Part shown: in pieces, positions 1 to 10,454 of the stretch
How positions within the stretch are numbered: position 1 is the stretch's first letter
Layout: every line of letters begins with the position of its first letter
NCBI GenBank assembly: GCA_964034945.1
Contig: OZ035962.1
Coordinates: forward strand, 113,089,234-113,153,233
Origin: Chrysopilus asiliformis
Lineage: Eukaryota > Arthropoda > Insecta > Diptera > Rhagionidae
Length of the DNA stretch: 64,000 nucleotides
Reading direction: 5' to 3'
The notes under the pieces: model-generated
What the model saw: only the letters and a program-made list of their open reading frames with translations
The model's database searches: none
What the model was told of the DNA's origin: nothing
Made by a program: the position numbers and the translations under genes

Positions 1-1046
1 GTCATTACACTCTGAATGGGAAGGAAACTATGATGTTTCAAGTCCGGCCATGTTGGTCTGTATTTGCTCCGGAAGTAACGCCAGAACCACAGTTTACCCC
101 TTAACAAAAGGATAAAGATGTCCAATCTGTCCTTGGTTTTATGGTACCAATAAGGAGTGGGTTTTCGGAGATTTTTGTTATTAGTATACTCGTCCGACTT
201 GTACCCAAAACCGACAGTGATCAAGGACTCGAAAACTCGATCCCAAATTTGAGAATCCGAATCATATTTCTTTTCTTGGCAAGGCCATTGAATTCCCGTA
301 CTTCTAATCTCTGATGAGTGTATACTCTTTTGTTCAATCTGTGAAACATTATCTATATTTGTTTGATTTAGCACATTAACTGGTTTTATAAACTTGTGGG
401 TTACGCTGTAAGGTTTTTGAAAAGAATCGACTCTCACTAAATCATCGAAATGACAGAAAATCTGATTTTTCCGAGTCGTGTTATTAAATTTGGGTTTTTC
501 AAAGTCTTGACTGTTATTCCACCTATTAATAACTGGAAATGTAGATTGATTTACCTGAAGATATGGACTTAGCACAAAACTAATAGCGTCTTCCATTTTT
601 CCCACCAAATTTACAGTTAGACCTTCTACCAATGTTGCATAAAAATCTTCGACCACACTTGCCAGAAAATTCGCTATAGTTTCTGCTGAAAATTTAGCGT
701 TATCCCATGATATAATTTGAAGCGCTACTTTAGGAAACATTACATGTATTGTTTGAATCACGGTTGATGTTAGATTTTTGACCATGATCGCTTCCAATTT
801 TCTAGGCAGGTTAAATGATTTTGGAATAACCTCGTCTCCAACTTTAGTGAGAGCTAAATTTATGCATAATTGAACTTTTCTTTGATAATTGATATAACAG
901 GAAGCGAATTTCGACTTTAAATGGTAAACATATAGTCCTATTGACTCGACCTCCCTACGATTGTCATCAAAAAGTTGTGCCGTAATTTTCTCCATCTGTT
1001 GCAGATGAGTTAAAAATGTATCATCTGAATAAATATTGTCTGCCAT
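1..1046 (-). CDS. Unrecognised 348-codon open frame, cut by the window edge
   Basis: An uninterrupted frame starts at ATG 1046 (N-terminus MADNIYSDDTFL) and is still open at base 1, so the C-terminus is missing. In such AT-rich DNA 348 codons without a stop is far beyond chance. The product has a helical-looking N-terminal half, a polar Asn/Gln-rich middle and a basic, Trp/Tyr-rich stretch near the end (for example KLWFWRYFRSKY). There is no signal peptide or zinc knuckle, and no protease or RT motif within the visible part. I do not recognise the family. It lies about 1.06 kb downstream, on the same strand, of a short LTR plus primer-binding site (2108-2267). By position it could be the first (gag-like) frame of an LTR element, but a single-exon host gene is equally possible. 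Confidence is high that it is a real frame and low for any function. Confidence 0.6.
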   Translation of the reverse strand, partial: MADNIYSDDTFLTHLQQMEKITAQLFDDNRREVESIGLYVYHLKSKFASCYINYQRKVQLCINLALTKVGDEVIPKSFNLPRKLEAIMVKNLTSTVIQTIHVMFPKVALQIISWDNAKFSAETIANFLASVVEDFYATLVEGLTVNLVGKMEDAISFVLSPYLQVNQSTFPVINRWNNSQDFEKPKFNNTTRKNQIFCHFDDLVRVDSFQKPYSVTHKFIKPVNVLNQTNIDNVSQIEQKSIHSSEIRSTGIQWPCQEKKYDSDSQIWDRVFESLITVGFGYKSDEYTNNKNLRKPTPYWYHKTKDRLDIFILLLRGKLWFWRYFRSKYRPTWPDLKHHSFLPIQSVM

Positions 1047-1494
1047 CTTGCTTTGTTCAGAATTTTTGTTTTTTTTTTTTTTTTTCAGTAATAATTTATA
1101 CTTATAATTTTATGGCAATAACAAAATATATATATATCCAAAAAAAATTATGCTAAAATTATAGTTTTACCAAATTGCCAATAAATAAATTCAAACACAA
1201 TCAAATCCTTGTTTCAATATTTCCATACATTCATTAGGGCAAATGCAAAACCGAAGACTTCGGAAGAAATGTCTCGTCCTAGATTTGCGATTATTAAAGG
1301 AAAGGTGAGGTAATCAGGAGAAAAATTTAAAAAAACTAAAAATTTTGCGTATGCTTGGTGTCTTGTTAATTCGATTGATGATTGATGTAGGCAAACGCGA
1401 AACTTGGTTTATTTACAACCTTAAGTATCGGGACTCTACTCAACCTCACAATCGACAGGTGTTAATCTTTGATAAAAATTTTACCAACACCTCA

Positions 1495-1605
1495 AATAAA
1501 TCCACTTCGCAGAACACTTCGTGGCAAACGCGAGTAACGCTCTGTTCTACGAACTTTGCGCCCCGGGACTCACGAAGGTCTACGAAGCCGGACTCATAAA
1601 GAAAT
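1495..1605. repeat. Direct repeat, copy 1 of 2 (111 bp)
   Basis: The block includes GAACACTTCGTGGCAAACG and CCCCGGGACTCACGAAGG. It recurs 253 bp downstream at 1748-1858 with only scattered substitutions. It is much richer in GC than its surroundings. Confidence 0.8.
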
Positions 1606-1747
1606 GCATTGACAAAAATTTACCACGAGCATAATATATGTAATTAATATTGCGCGAATTCAATGAAGGCAAACGCAACCAAAATTGTAGCACATTTTAG
1701 CTGGGACACTTCATAGATTCGGATTTTCAAGCTATGCGAATATTTCC

Positions 1748-1858
1748 AATAAATCCGCTTTGCAGAACACTTCGTGGCAAACGCGAGTAACGCTCTGTTC
1801 CACGAACTTTACGCCCCGGGACTCACGAAGGTCTACGCAGCAAGATTTATAAAGAAAT
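1748..1858. repeat. Direct repeat, copy 2 of 2 (111 bp)
   Basis: Second copy of the block at 1495-1605, same orientation and same length. The pair lies inside the leader of the putative LTR element. Confidence 0.8.
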
Positions 1859-2107
1859 ACAAAAAAAATTAGAAGATGAGACTATGCAATTACTAACAGA
1901 CTGACGGAAAAAAAATTTCAAAAGTTTATTAAAAAAAACTGATCTTTTTATATGGAAAAATTTAAAGGAGTTGGGAAAGGAAATTTTCGGGTAAGGGAGG
2001 GGGAGAAAAGCCTTAGCATTTTCAGAAGAGATTGGGGATGCACTTTCCGTTAAGGACTAGGCAGACTATCTGAGTTTTCCGTGGAGGAAAACTCTGCGAC
2101 AGCCAAA

Positions 2108-2267
2108 CGTTGGGCGCCAATTTTGTAGCGTACAGAGTGACGAGATAATATACATTTTCGTTGTGGTTGTGATAGAAGGGGAGGCAGGGTGGCACGTTGG
2201 ACGTTCGAGGGCTGAGCTCGCCGGACGGGGTTGGTTCTTACCATCCTCCTATCACCTCTCTGCTACA
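2108..2267 (-). mobile_element. Putative 5' LTR (144 bp) with adjoining primer-binding site
   Basis: On the minus strand the segment from 2267 to 2124 begins TGTAGC and ends GCTACA, the TG...CA inverted ends expected of an LTR. Four bases further on (2119-2108) comes TGGCGCCCAACG, a string typical of tRNA primer-binding sites in insect gypsy-like LTR elements. No polypurine tract precedes the segment at its 2268 side, so it reads as a 5' LTR whose element runs toward base 1. The other LTR, if any, lies outside the window. Without a second LTR to align, this stays a motif-based call. Confidence 0.5.
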
Positions 2268-3829
2268 AAATAATTCGTGCCGATACAGGACCAAATCTCA
2301 TCTTCGTTAAACTTTACTGGGAGGGGATGGGGAAAGGAAATCCTTTAATATTCGCGGGACGAGGCGGAGCGGTTATGGCGCTTACCTTTTCATCCTGCAT
2401 CGTTGAATTTTGCATCTGCCCTAAATCCAAAACGTTCACACAAACATGATCAAATTGCAAAAACACATTTCAATAATCATATAAAGAAATATTTAATTAT
2501 GTTTAAATTTACTTATAAAAATAATGCTACTGTATGGAATAATCGCAAAAATTGCATACATAATGGCATAAATAAATGTCTAAAATCTAATAGTATGAAT
2601 TAAACCAAATATACATTGGCCATAAATATGGCGAAGAAAATTAAACAAATAAATAAATTAAATTCTCCACACAAAAATATAAATGTTTACCACACAGAAT
2701 TTATGCTATTTAGTGGTTTATTTTAAATTTTATCCACATATGGAATCATACTACAACTAGGGATAAAATCTTTGGGCCCAGAGATGTTATGTCTACGACG
2801 AAAATAAAAATTGCGCAAAAAAAATCATGAATAAATCATAAAAAGTGGTGGTATCATTTACACCGTTTAAATCATAATTGGAGAATGCGTTGCATTTAAA
2901 TTAAATATTCGAAAACAATTAAATAATTAGAATTAAAACTAAAACTATAATAGAAGCTAACTAAGGCCAAGAACAAAAGCTAACAGGTCGACTCGATCTG
3001 ATTTTCCGTTGAGAATCCTTCTTTTTCTGCTGGACAATCGATTGATTTGAATACATCCGTTGAGTCATTCAAATTGAAGAAAATGCGGTATTATCTGCCA
3101 TGGAATTTTGGCGCGAAAAGCGGCTTGATTAGACTAACGCTAATTTTCTCAACGGTTTTCCTTGCCGACTTTTCCCAGGAAAATTTACTCCACCAATAAT
3201 GCCAAAAATGATGCAAAATTGCAACTGCTCGTAGAATGTTCTTTGAACAAAAACGAAACAGAAGAACCGAAAAAACCACGGGAAAGACTGAGCGATTGCG
3301 TCTCGGCTAAAGTTTGCCCTGAACTTTAGCCGGCTTTTATTTCGATTTAAATTTCGCAGCCAATTTATTGATGGAATTTTATATATATAAATATTGAGGG
3401 TACTTCCCTTTTTTTTGAGTTGTCTGCGAATATTTCCTTTTAATCGAACAGGTGTCCCTCCAGGTAAAAAGGTGGCTCAGCTGCAGGAATCAATTAATTA
3501 ATATTCACTACACTATTTTCAAAATCAAAGAAAACCTACTCTTTCCCACTTTCAAACGGCACTTAGAAACTTTACGAAGAAGGAGGGTTTAAAACCCTTT
3601 TCTACTTTTAATAATACTATATCACCTTTACTGGGGGACAATTAATCAGCAACTATTTCCAAATTAAATAAAATCAAAATTTGAAGATTTTCAAATTTTC
3701 TTGTGCTACTCAAGTGACCTCTGTGGGAAAATTTTCTTACGAGGTACTATAATAATTGATCCCCAAAGGATATTAGTACACAGCTGGTAACGCCTTTATT
3801 TGTTATTATTGTGCTGTCAAAGTGATCGA
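2268..3829. other. Intergenic, no gene seen
   Basis: The part at 2268-2430 is relatively GC-rich and on the minus strand carries two GTAAG donor-like sites, one of them after ATG-containing sequence at 2365-2420. Beyond it the DNA is plain AT-rich filler. The short minus frame at 3091-3279 has no supporting splice or protein signal. Confidence 0.4.
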
Positions 3830-4296
3830 AGTGAAATCAGGTAGGAATATTTTGGTGACATTGTTTTTAATAATTGTTTGACAAATCTTTATTCCAGTTT
3901 CAGTGCGGCTTTACAAAGGACTCATTCCGCATCCACCAGGGAGTCTCACAAGCGACGAAGACCAGGATTACACGAGCGACGAAGGCGTGTTTTCGATTGC
4001 AAAAAGGTAAACAATTCGATTCTGGTTAGAAAGTGTTTCGAATTGGGATTTCTTATTTTTTTTAATGCCTTCCGTTCTAGATTTTAGGTTTCTTATTCCA
4101 CTCACTAATCCTGTGTGACTTCGACGCAAGGGTTCAGACGGCAAACGGACGACGATCAGAAGATCAGAAACTCAACGGACGGACCCGTGATGAACACATG
4201 AACAATCCTTCCGATAAGTGCCGATAAGTGCCTTATTCATTCATATTTTTTTTCTTTCTATTAAAAAAAATCACCTTTCCAGGCGGATGCTACAAG
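3830..4296 (+). other. Candidate chain of small exons, product unrecognised
   Basis: Splice signals line up on the plus strand. A donor CAG|GTAGG follows base 3840. An exon at 3898-4006 has acceptor TATTCCAG and donor AAG|GTAAAC. A 74-nt intron leads to an acceptor at 4080. A 14-nt micro-exon at 4283-4296 (GCGGATGCTACAAG) lies between TTTCCAG and GTTAGT. In one frame the 3898-4006 exon, joined to the bases before 3840, encodes an acidic peptide with repeated TSDE and continues a valine-rich frame, but no in-frame ATG is visible and the frame closes soon after 4080. It may be a non-coding RNA, 5' UTR exons or chance. Confidence 0.25.
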
Positions 4297-5309
4297 GTTA
4301 GTTTATTGGGAAATGTGTTAGGAAAAATCGCATAAGATTCGATAAACTTTTAAATATTTTTCTTATCGTATATTGTTTTTTAGACCCTTATGCTCTTCAG
4401 GAAGTTTTTATCAAGATCATAGCGTTTTTATCAATATTTCAATCAATTGAAATCTATGCTACGACACTCGAAATATTTGCAAAAATGAAAAATAAAATTC
4501 TATATGAAATTTTTTGTAGCAGTTTTTCATAAAGAATTTTAACAATTTTCTAATTTTCCAATATCTAGGATGAAGCAGTTACACACAATATTTTTACTTT
4601 CTTTCCAAATCTAAATACAACCAAATCTCTATTCCAAAATGGTTTTGTATTGCTATTACGCCATTAAAAATCAAGATACTAAGAAGATATCAAGGTGATT
4701 TATTGGAGTCTAAAAAATTCTAGTTCAACCCAGTAAACCTCACCTATTAAATTGTAAAAACAAAGTTGATCAAAAAGTACTTTATTGTATACTTGATTTT
4801 CAAGATGTAACTAGAAAATTTCAATCACTTTTTAGCCAGATTTATCTGGAAAATGGAAAATGTCAATAACATATCAATAACATTGACATTGAGATATCTC
4901 TTGTAAACAATAAAATTAAAGAGAGAAAAACACCTTATTGACAAATAGGATAATTGCTATTCAACTTCAAAAGTGCAACTTTCAATTGAAAATAAAAATG
5001 CCTATCGAATACGGATATGAAAAAGTTGCAATGAAAATAAATGTAGAAGTTGTTACCCTCTACCGGGAATTTTCCGTACCGTATTTTTATTTCACGCAGA
5101 GTATAATTAATAAATATCAAAGAAATATCAAAGATCTCATTGAATTTTTTATCACAATATGATTTTTAAGTGCGAATATACACTTCATAAACTCAATTGC
5201 GTTCTTTATTTACGCGAAGCCATTATTATTTTGAAGAGCAATAAAAATACAATTGGTTGATTTAAATATGATTTCATTGAATTAATATTGTGGGTTTTTA
5301 CTTTCCTCT
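4297..5309. other. AT-rich intergenic DNA
   Basis: No coding or repeat structure is convincing. Short frames overlap on both strands at 4935-5162, which argues for chance. Confidence 0.4.
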
Positions 5310-5337
5310 GCTAAAGAAGGAAATTGTCCTTTTAACG

Positions 5338-5640
5338 TATCTTAAATAACTCGAGAACGCGTTGAGCTAGCGACTTGAAAATCTTTGTGAATAAGTTTTA
5401 CAATAGTCGTGGTTTTCCATCGACTTTTGGAAAAATAATGTTAGACGAATATATAACGGCTACTTCCCGCGCATTTTTTTTTTTTTTTTTTGAAAAAAAA
5501 AATACAGTTTTTTTTGAAATTTTTCGAAAATTATGCGTTTTTGAGAAGAAATGCGTATAACAAAATTCAAAGAAAATAAAATTTCGTGTTACTACTAAAC
5601 TCACTTGCAAAAAACCGTGATTACAAGCCGACAATTAACG
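5338..5640 (+). repeat. Dispersed repeat, copy 1 (shared with about 27.8 kb)
   Basis: The segment contains CTCGAGAACGCGTTGAGCTAG followed by GACTTGAAA, a poly-T and a poly-A run. The same order of blocks is found in reverse orientation at about 27826-27962. It is an old interspersed repeat of unknown class. Confidence 0.5.
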
Positions 5641-7520
5641 TGACGTATTTTATGGACAGTCCTTTTTTTAAATTATAGATCAGGTTTGTTCTTATTGTAA
5701 GAAGAACAAGAAATCTTTTGAAATTTGAATATTTAAAAAATGGTTGGTTGACCCAATTGACACTGGTTTTATGATTTTTACAGAAAATTCTAGTAATACC
5801 AAATTTAGTGGGTTACATGCAGTTTTCGTATGAAATACAACATTCATGTTGTTATTTCAAATTCATATAAAATTGAATTCTGTTGATTATAAATTCGTGA
5901 AACATGAAACCACAGAACAACGAAATGAGCAGGGGAGTAACTACAAATTATTTCAATGTTTGCAAGTGAAAAAACTTAAAAACATTTTTAAAGAACTAAA
6001 AATTTGAAAACATTCTTCAATTCGGCTTAAAATTCAATGTCTCGATGTATGGAAAAGTTATGTAAAAACATAATCTAAGTATTTTTTTTTTGTGTTTTAC
6101 AATTTCTATAAATTAAATCGATATTGATTTTCTTTTATCTGGACCACCTCATAGTGATAGTAGAATTATGCTATTTTACCTTGTTATTTCTATAATACTC
6201 CTTTTCCGCTAATGATTTTCTTTATTCCACTCGGAAATCCTTTATTCACAGTTATTTAAAATTCCACTAAACTTCAATAAAAAATTTAAAAACAAAATGT
6301 CCATTTAATAACCGATTTAAAACAAATTAAAGATTATCATCTCAATTTTATCAAAATTAATTAACTATAATTAATTATTTTATTAAGTGCACAAAATATG
6401 TTTTAGATATGTCTATACTATAAGCGGTTTTCCAGATAAAGTCAATTTTTAGCTTTATTTCTGGTCTTTATTAGGTACTGTTATTACAACTTGACCAGTT
6501 TAAAGCTGAGTTAAAACTGAGTTTAATTTCATAGAATCGATAACTATTTAACATTGTCCATAATTATCAAAATTCTTTATCAATCAAATTTAATCTAAAA
6601 TAATGTGCGATTGTGAAAGATTATAAAAATAATTTAGAAAAGAGAAAGAAATAGTTCGTATAATGCATAGAGACGAGACTACACTTGAAAATTTTCTATA
6701 AAAATTAAAATCGTGATCGTACGTACGTCTTTTGTACTCTTGAATTTTTTTCCGATTGCCTTAAGTGGCTCTTAATGAAAGAAAAAGATTTCTGAAAAGG
6801 AATATATGATAAAATACAGAATCATATATAAAACGTCATAAATTTTGAAAAACTCACAAATTTCGTAACCTTTTTTCTTTTTCACACGGTACTTGCTAAA
6901 GTCTTAGCATCAGGCTTGCGTCTACGATTGATAAAAAATTATCAGGACATTATTTGAATGAATTGCGAAAAGATTAACAGCACGATGCTTCAGTCTGATC
7001 AAATTAAAAAGTTATTAAGGTTGTTGATTCGGGGTTTTTCCAAAAATTGATTAAATTATTGTTAGTATTTTTAAACATTAAACAAACCGTTTAAATAGTT
7101 GCAAAAATACACTTCAAATCAGTTGAATGGCATTTTGAGTACCAGCATATGCCAGGCAAACAATAGTTAGTTTATATTGTACTTAATTAAAAAAAAAAAA
7201 ATTTTATTACTTGAATTGAACTTTCTTATGTAGGTAAGAAGGTCGCAAAGTAGCCGTCGTTGTCTGAATTCGCAATAAATCCTTCAAATTCTAGTGCCTG
7301 CGGACCAGGCTTATTTAATTGGCTTAAATATTCCACTTGATTTGTATAGCTTTCGATTTTCTCGAAGAGGTGTTGAAATCGAAAACCAATCTAAGAACCA
7401 TTTGGGCCAAACAAAAAAAAACCTTGAAAAAAGATAACCCTTAAAAAATCTTATAACTTTTGAATAAAATCATGAAAACCAAAAATGGAGTCAAAAAAGC
7501 AAGCCGAATATTATTTGCTA
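5641..7520. other. AT-rich intergenic DNA
   Basis: No gene or clear element is seen. A short phrase at about 5640-5665 (GACGTATTTTATGGACAGTC) recurs near 14319, pointing to a worn repeat. Confidence 0.4.
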
Positions 7521-7825
7521 CTAGCTTGCATACCCGTCGTTGCCGGGTTAAGTTTTTTCAATTTTTTTTTGTTTTTATGGTCTATGTTGGAGCTAAATTT
7601 CAGGCCAATCGGCTCGGTAGTTTCCCCGCGAAAGGGTAGCATCGCGCGAAAACTAAGTTTCGAAATCACTTTACCCCCTCCCATTACTCCCCCCACCCCT
7701 CGCGCTACTTTTCCGTATGCCTATGTTGGAACCAGAACTACCACAGACACTCATGCCAAATTTCAAGGCAATCGGAACAGACAGACAGACAGACACCAAC
7801 TCATTTTTATATATTAGTATGATTA
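7521..7825 (+). mobile_element. Dispersed nonautonomous element, copy 1
   Basis: The element opens with CCCGTCGTTGCCGGGTTAAG. It then has two related modules (AATTTCAGGCCAATCGGC... and AATTTCAAGGCAATCGG...), a GACAGACAGACAGACACC tract and a TTTTTATATATTAGTATGAT end. A longer copy with three modules lies at 36818-37316. The architecture resembles the nonautonomous interspersed repeats common in arthropods; the class (RTE-type retroposon or Helentron-like) cannot be decided here. Confidence 0.7.
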
Positions 7826-8126
7826 GAATGCTAAATTCGAAAACCACTTTACCATCTTAGTTGTAATTTGGTTTCACATATCTTGAAGGAACAAACAAGA
7901 GGGAATATAAAGATTTTGTTTCAAATCACGTTAAGCCGGAAAGTTCTTCACATTCTGACCAGCAGCGTAACCAAGAGGTGAAGAAGAAGTGGGGGCTCGA
8001 GATTTTGGGAGCACACAAAGACCGATCCCCTAAAAAAAGGTTTTGAAATTTTCGATATATTGATATAGCCTTGATTTCTCGTCGTCGAAAAAAGTTCAAA
8101 TTAATAATAATCCCAATAGTATTTCA
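7826..8126. other. Intergenic, nothing distinctive
   Basis: AT-rich sequence with a worn repeat-like phrase at about 7965-8030 (GCGTAACCAAGAGGTG). Confidence 0.3.
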
Positions 8127-8536
8127 TTTTTATACCCGTATGGTGAAACCAAAGGGTATACTAACTTTGCCTTACCGTTTGTAACGCCAAGATCCCGTCA
8201 TCACACACAAAAATGAATTACACCAGTGTGTTTAGAATGATAAAAATAATTAATTTTTGCATGTCCGTCTGTCTCTCTGTGGCGCGGATTGCGGGCGCAC
8301 GGATTGAGCTAGAGACTTGAAATTTTGCGCAGATTCGTTTTTCGTAAAATGCGAGGCTAAGTTCGGTAACATAAAACTTCCATACATCAAAATCCGATTG
8401 GAATAAATTTTAAAAAATCTTATTGGAAAGTTTGACTTCAAAGTGGAATTTTGATACAACTGTTTGCCGTTCACTTAAATCACCATACGGGTTTTCAATA
8501 ATTGCCAGATTGGCAATTATAGCTTTTGTTATGTTT
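8127..8536 (+). mobile_element. HINE/DINE-1-like element, copy A (short microsatellite)
   Basis: It starts TTTTTATACCCGTATGGTGA, with the internal pairing TATACCC...GGGTATA. It then carries a conserved block (GATCCCGTCATCACACAC) and a short GTCY tract at about 8262-8278, and ends with TCACCATACGGG, a hairpin ATTGCCA-GA-TGGCAAT and AGCTTTTGTTATGTTT. Subterminal inverted repeats, a GTCY tract and a 3' stem-loop are the known hallmarks of DINE-1/HINE elements. Confidence 0.8.
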
Positions 8537-10066
8537 ATATAATGAAATAGTTTTATTTGTAATAGCATAACACAGTTCCCTTATTGAAAAATGGAAAATT
8601 CGTTGTAAATATTAAAAAAAAAAATAAAAAAAAAAAGTGAAAGTGCTAGTGAACGACGATTTGATTTTTACTGATTTTGGAAATTAATCGATCAACAGCA
8701 TCAGATAAAATAAATACATTTTACTCAATGTGACAAATTCTCTATAGCTTACGATCTCATTTCGTGGGTGAGTTTTTACTTTTTATTTTCCCATATGTGC
8801 CAAAGTTACATAATTCAAGGTTGATGGTGAAAGAATGTGTGAATTGTACGCAATGCGATTATTAATATCACAAAAAGCGTTTTTGGATTAATTAACTTAT
8901 TAAATAAGTTGGATAAATGCGAAAATTAATTTCAATTCAATGTCATACTTTTCAGTAAAAGTCTTCGTCTTGCGTATAGCGTAATTAACTTCCTGCTGGA
9001 AAATTGGGCCTATGATAGGCGCGCATTGACCTACGTTAGGAACGGTAAAAATGTGTCAACCTGTGACGGAAGAAATTCAAAAATTAAACCAGCAAGTAGG
9101 GTATATGGAGTTGCACGGGTTGACCTCAGATAGGTATTTTGAGGATGTGATGTCATGTAATAGATAACTCCGCCTGCTGCTACAAACCAGAGTTGACTTG
9201 TAAAATAATTGACTTGGAACAGCTTTATTATTTTTCTGAGTCCACGTATTTTTTTTGCTATGCTTTTTACTATTATTTTTAAATAAATATTTTATTTTCA
9301 ACATGATATTGAAAAGCTTGTGCCCATAAAATTAGTTATCGAAATTTTTTGGACGAGAACAAGCAACCATAAATCCTAATCTTATTTTTTGCATTAATTT
9401 ATCAAAAATGATTGTGACTACCAAAATTTGGATTTTCCAATCCAATCTGTAAGGGTAAAGTAATTAACACAATAGACCCAACAAATCTAAAGTGTGCCAT
9501 AAATATTTCAACTTATATCAAAAAATTTACAGAATTTTTTCAAGTTTTTTTTTGTAACACAATAATTGATTACAATGATATTGATAGCATTTGGCATTAT
9601 TTAATAAAGTTCATTTTCCTTGGAATTTCCAGCAATCTATGTTAGTTTAACTAGGGAAAATGGGGCTTAATTTTAAAGGAAATGATTTGTATTGACGAAT
9701 TAATCGAATAAAAACCTTGGATTTTTTATATAAACAGTAGGTATACAGTTAAAAACTATTCAGTATGTCTTGCCCATAATATTTTTTTTAAATTGAAATT
9801 AAATCTTCACTAAATTGAACAACAAAAAATCAAAAAATCCTACTCGTATTCCCTTGTCTTTTGGTCTTTAAATTTATCAGCATAGAAAGAAGATGAATAG
9901 TAGTTACACCACTATTTTTTTTTGTTGCTAAAATTTCTATCATTTTATTAAAAAAAACACTTTTTTTTAAAGCGACACAGGTTTGACAAAGAAAATTAAA
10001 CAAAATAAACTCCGGATACAATAAAATACCTTAAAATTAGGCAAATGTCCGGGGAAAATAGGACGG
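8537..10066. other. AT-rich intergenic DNA
   Basis: No convincing gene. Short frames at 9077-9304 and 9830-10021 on the minus strand have low-complexity composition. Confidence 0.4.
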
Positions 10067-10075
10067 ATGGCAACC

Positions 10076-10445
10076 GCGTCTATTTCATACGCAGGGCAAA
10101 TTACCGGGCATTTCATATTTCAGCATGGCACAGAATAATTTGATTTTACAGCCCAATATAACAATTATTAAGGCCCTGTTATACCAATCACTGAAAAATT
10201 AAAAAAAAAAGTCTGAAGCTTACTTACTATGACGATCCTCAATATTTAAAAGGAAAATCTCATTTAAAAAATAACTAGCAAGATATGAAATGTAGGGCAA
10301 ATAAATAAATAAATAAAAGTTATTTTACGACATTTCAAAAACTATTAATTTTAAAAACAGCAGGGCAACGAGTTTCTTATTTTCTCATTAAAACCCACTG
10401 TTTTTGATTGACCTGCAAAACTTGCCCTGCGTATGAAATAGACGT
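10076..10445. mobile_element. MITE with 9-bp target duplication (Mutator-like)
   Basis: Terminal inverted repeats share CGTCTATTTCATACGCAGGG. The element is flanked on both sides by ATGGCAACC (10067-10075 and 10446-10454). A 9-bp duplication with medium-length TIRs fits Mutator-like (MULE) elements. Length 370 bp, no coding capacity. Confidence 0.75.
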
Positions 10446-10454
10446 ATGGCAACC

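Larger units (their letters stand above)
1047..2107 (-). other. Leader between LTR/PBS and the 348-codon frame
   Basis: This non-coding stretch has a poly-A/T run at 1070-1085 and AT-rich filler. It also holds a GC-richer direct repeat of 111 bp (annotated separately). Small open frames here, such as 1345-1599, fall over the repeat and look like chance. Confidence 0.4.

Noticed and set aside
2050..2244. 64-codon minus frame
   Set aside because: It spans the LTR and primer-binding site, so coding is unlikely.
4935..5162. Opposed frames of 61 and 74 codons
   Set aside because: Both strands open over the same bases in AT-rich DNA, with no splice or family signal.
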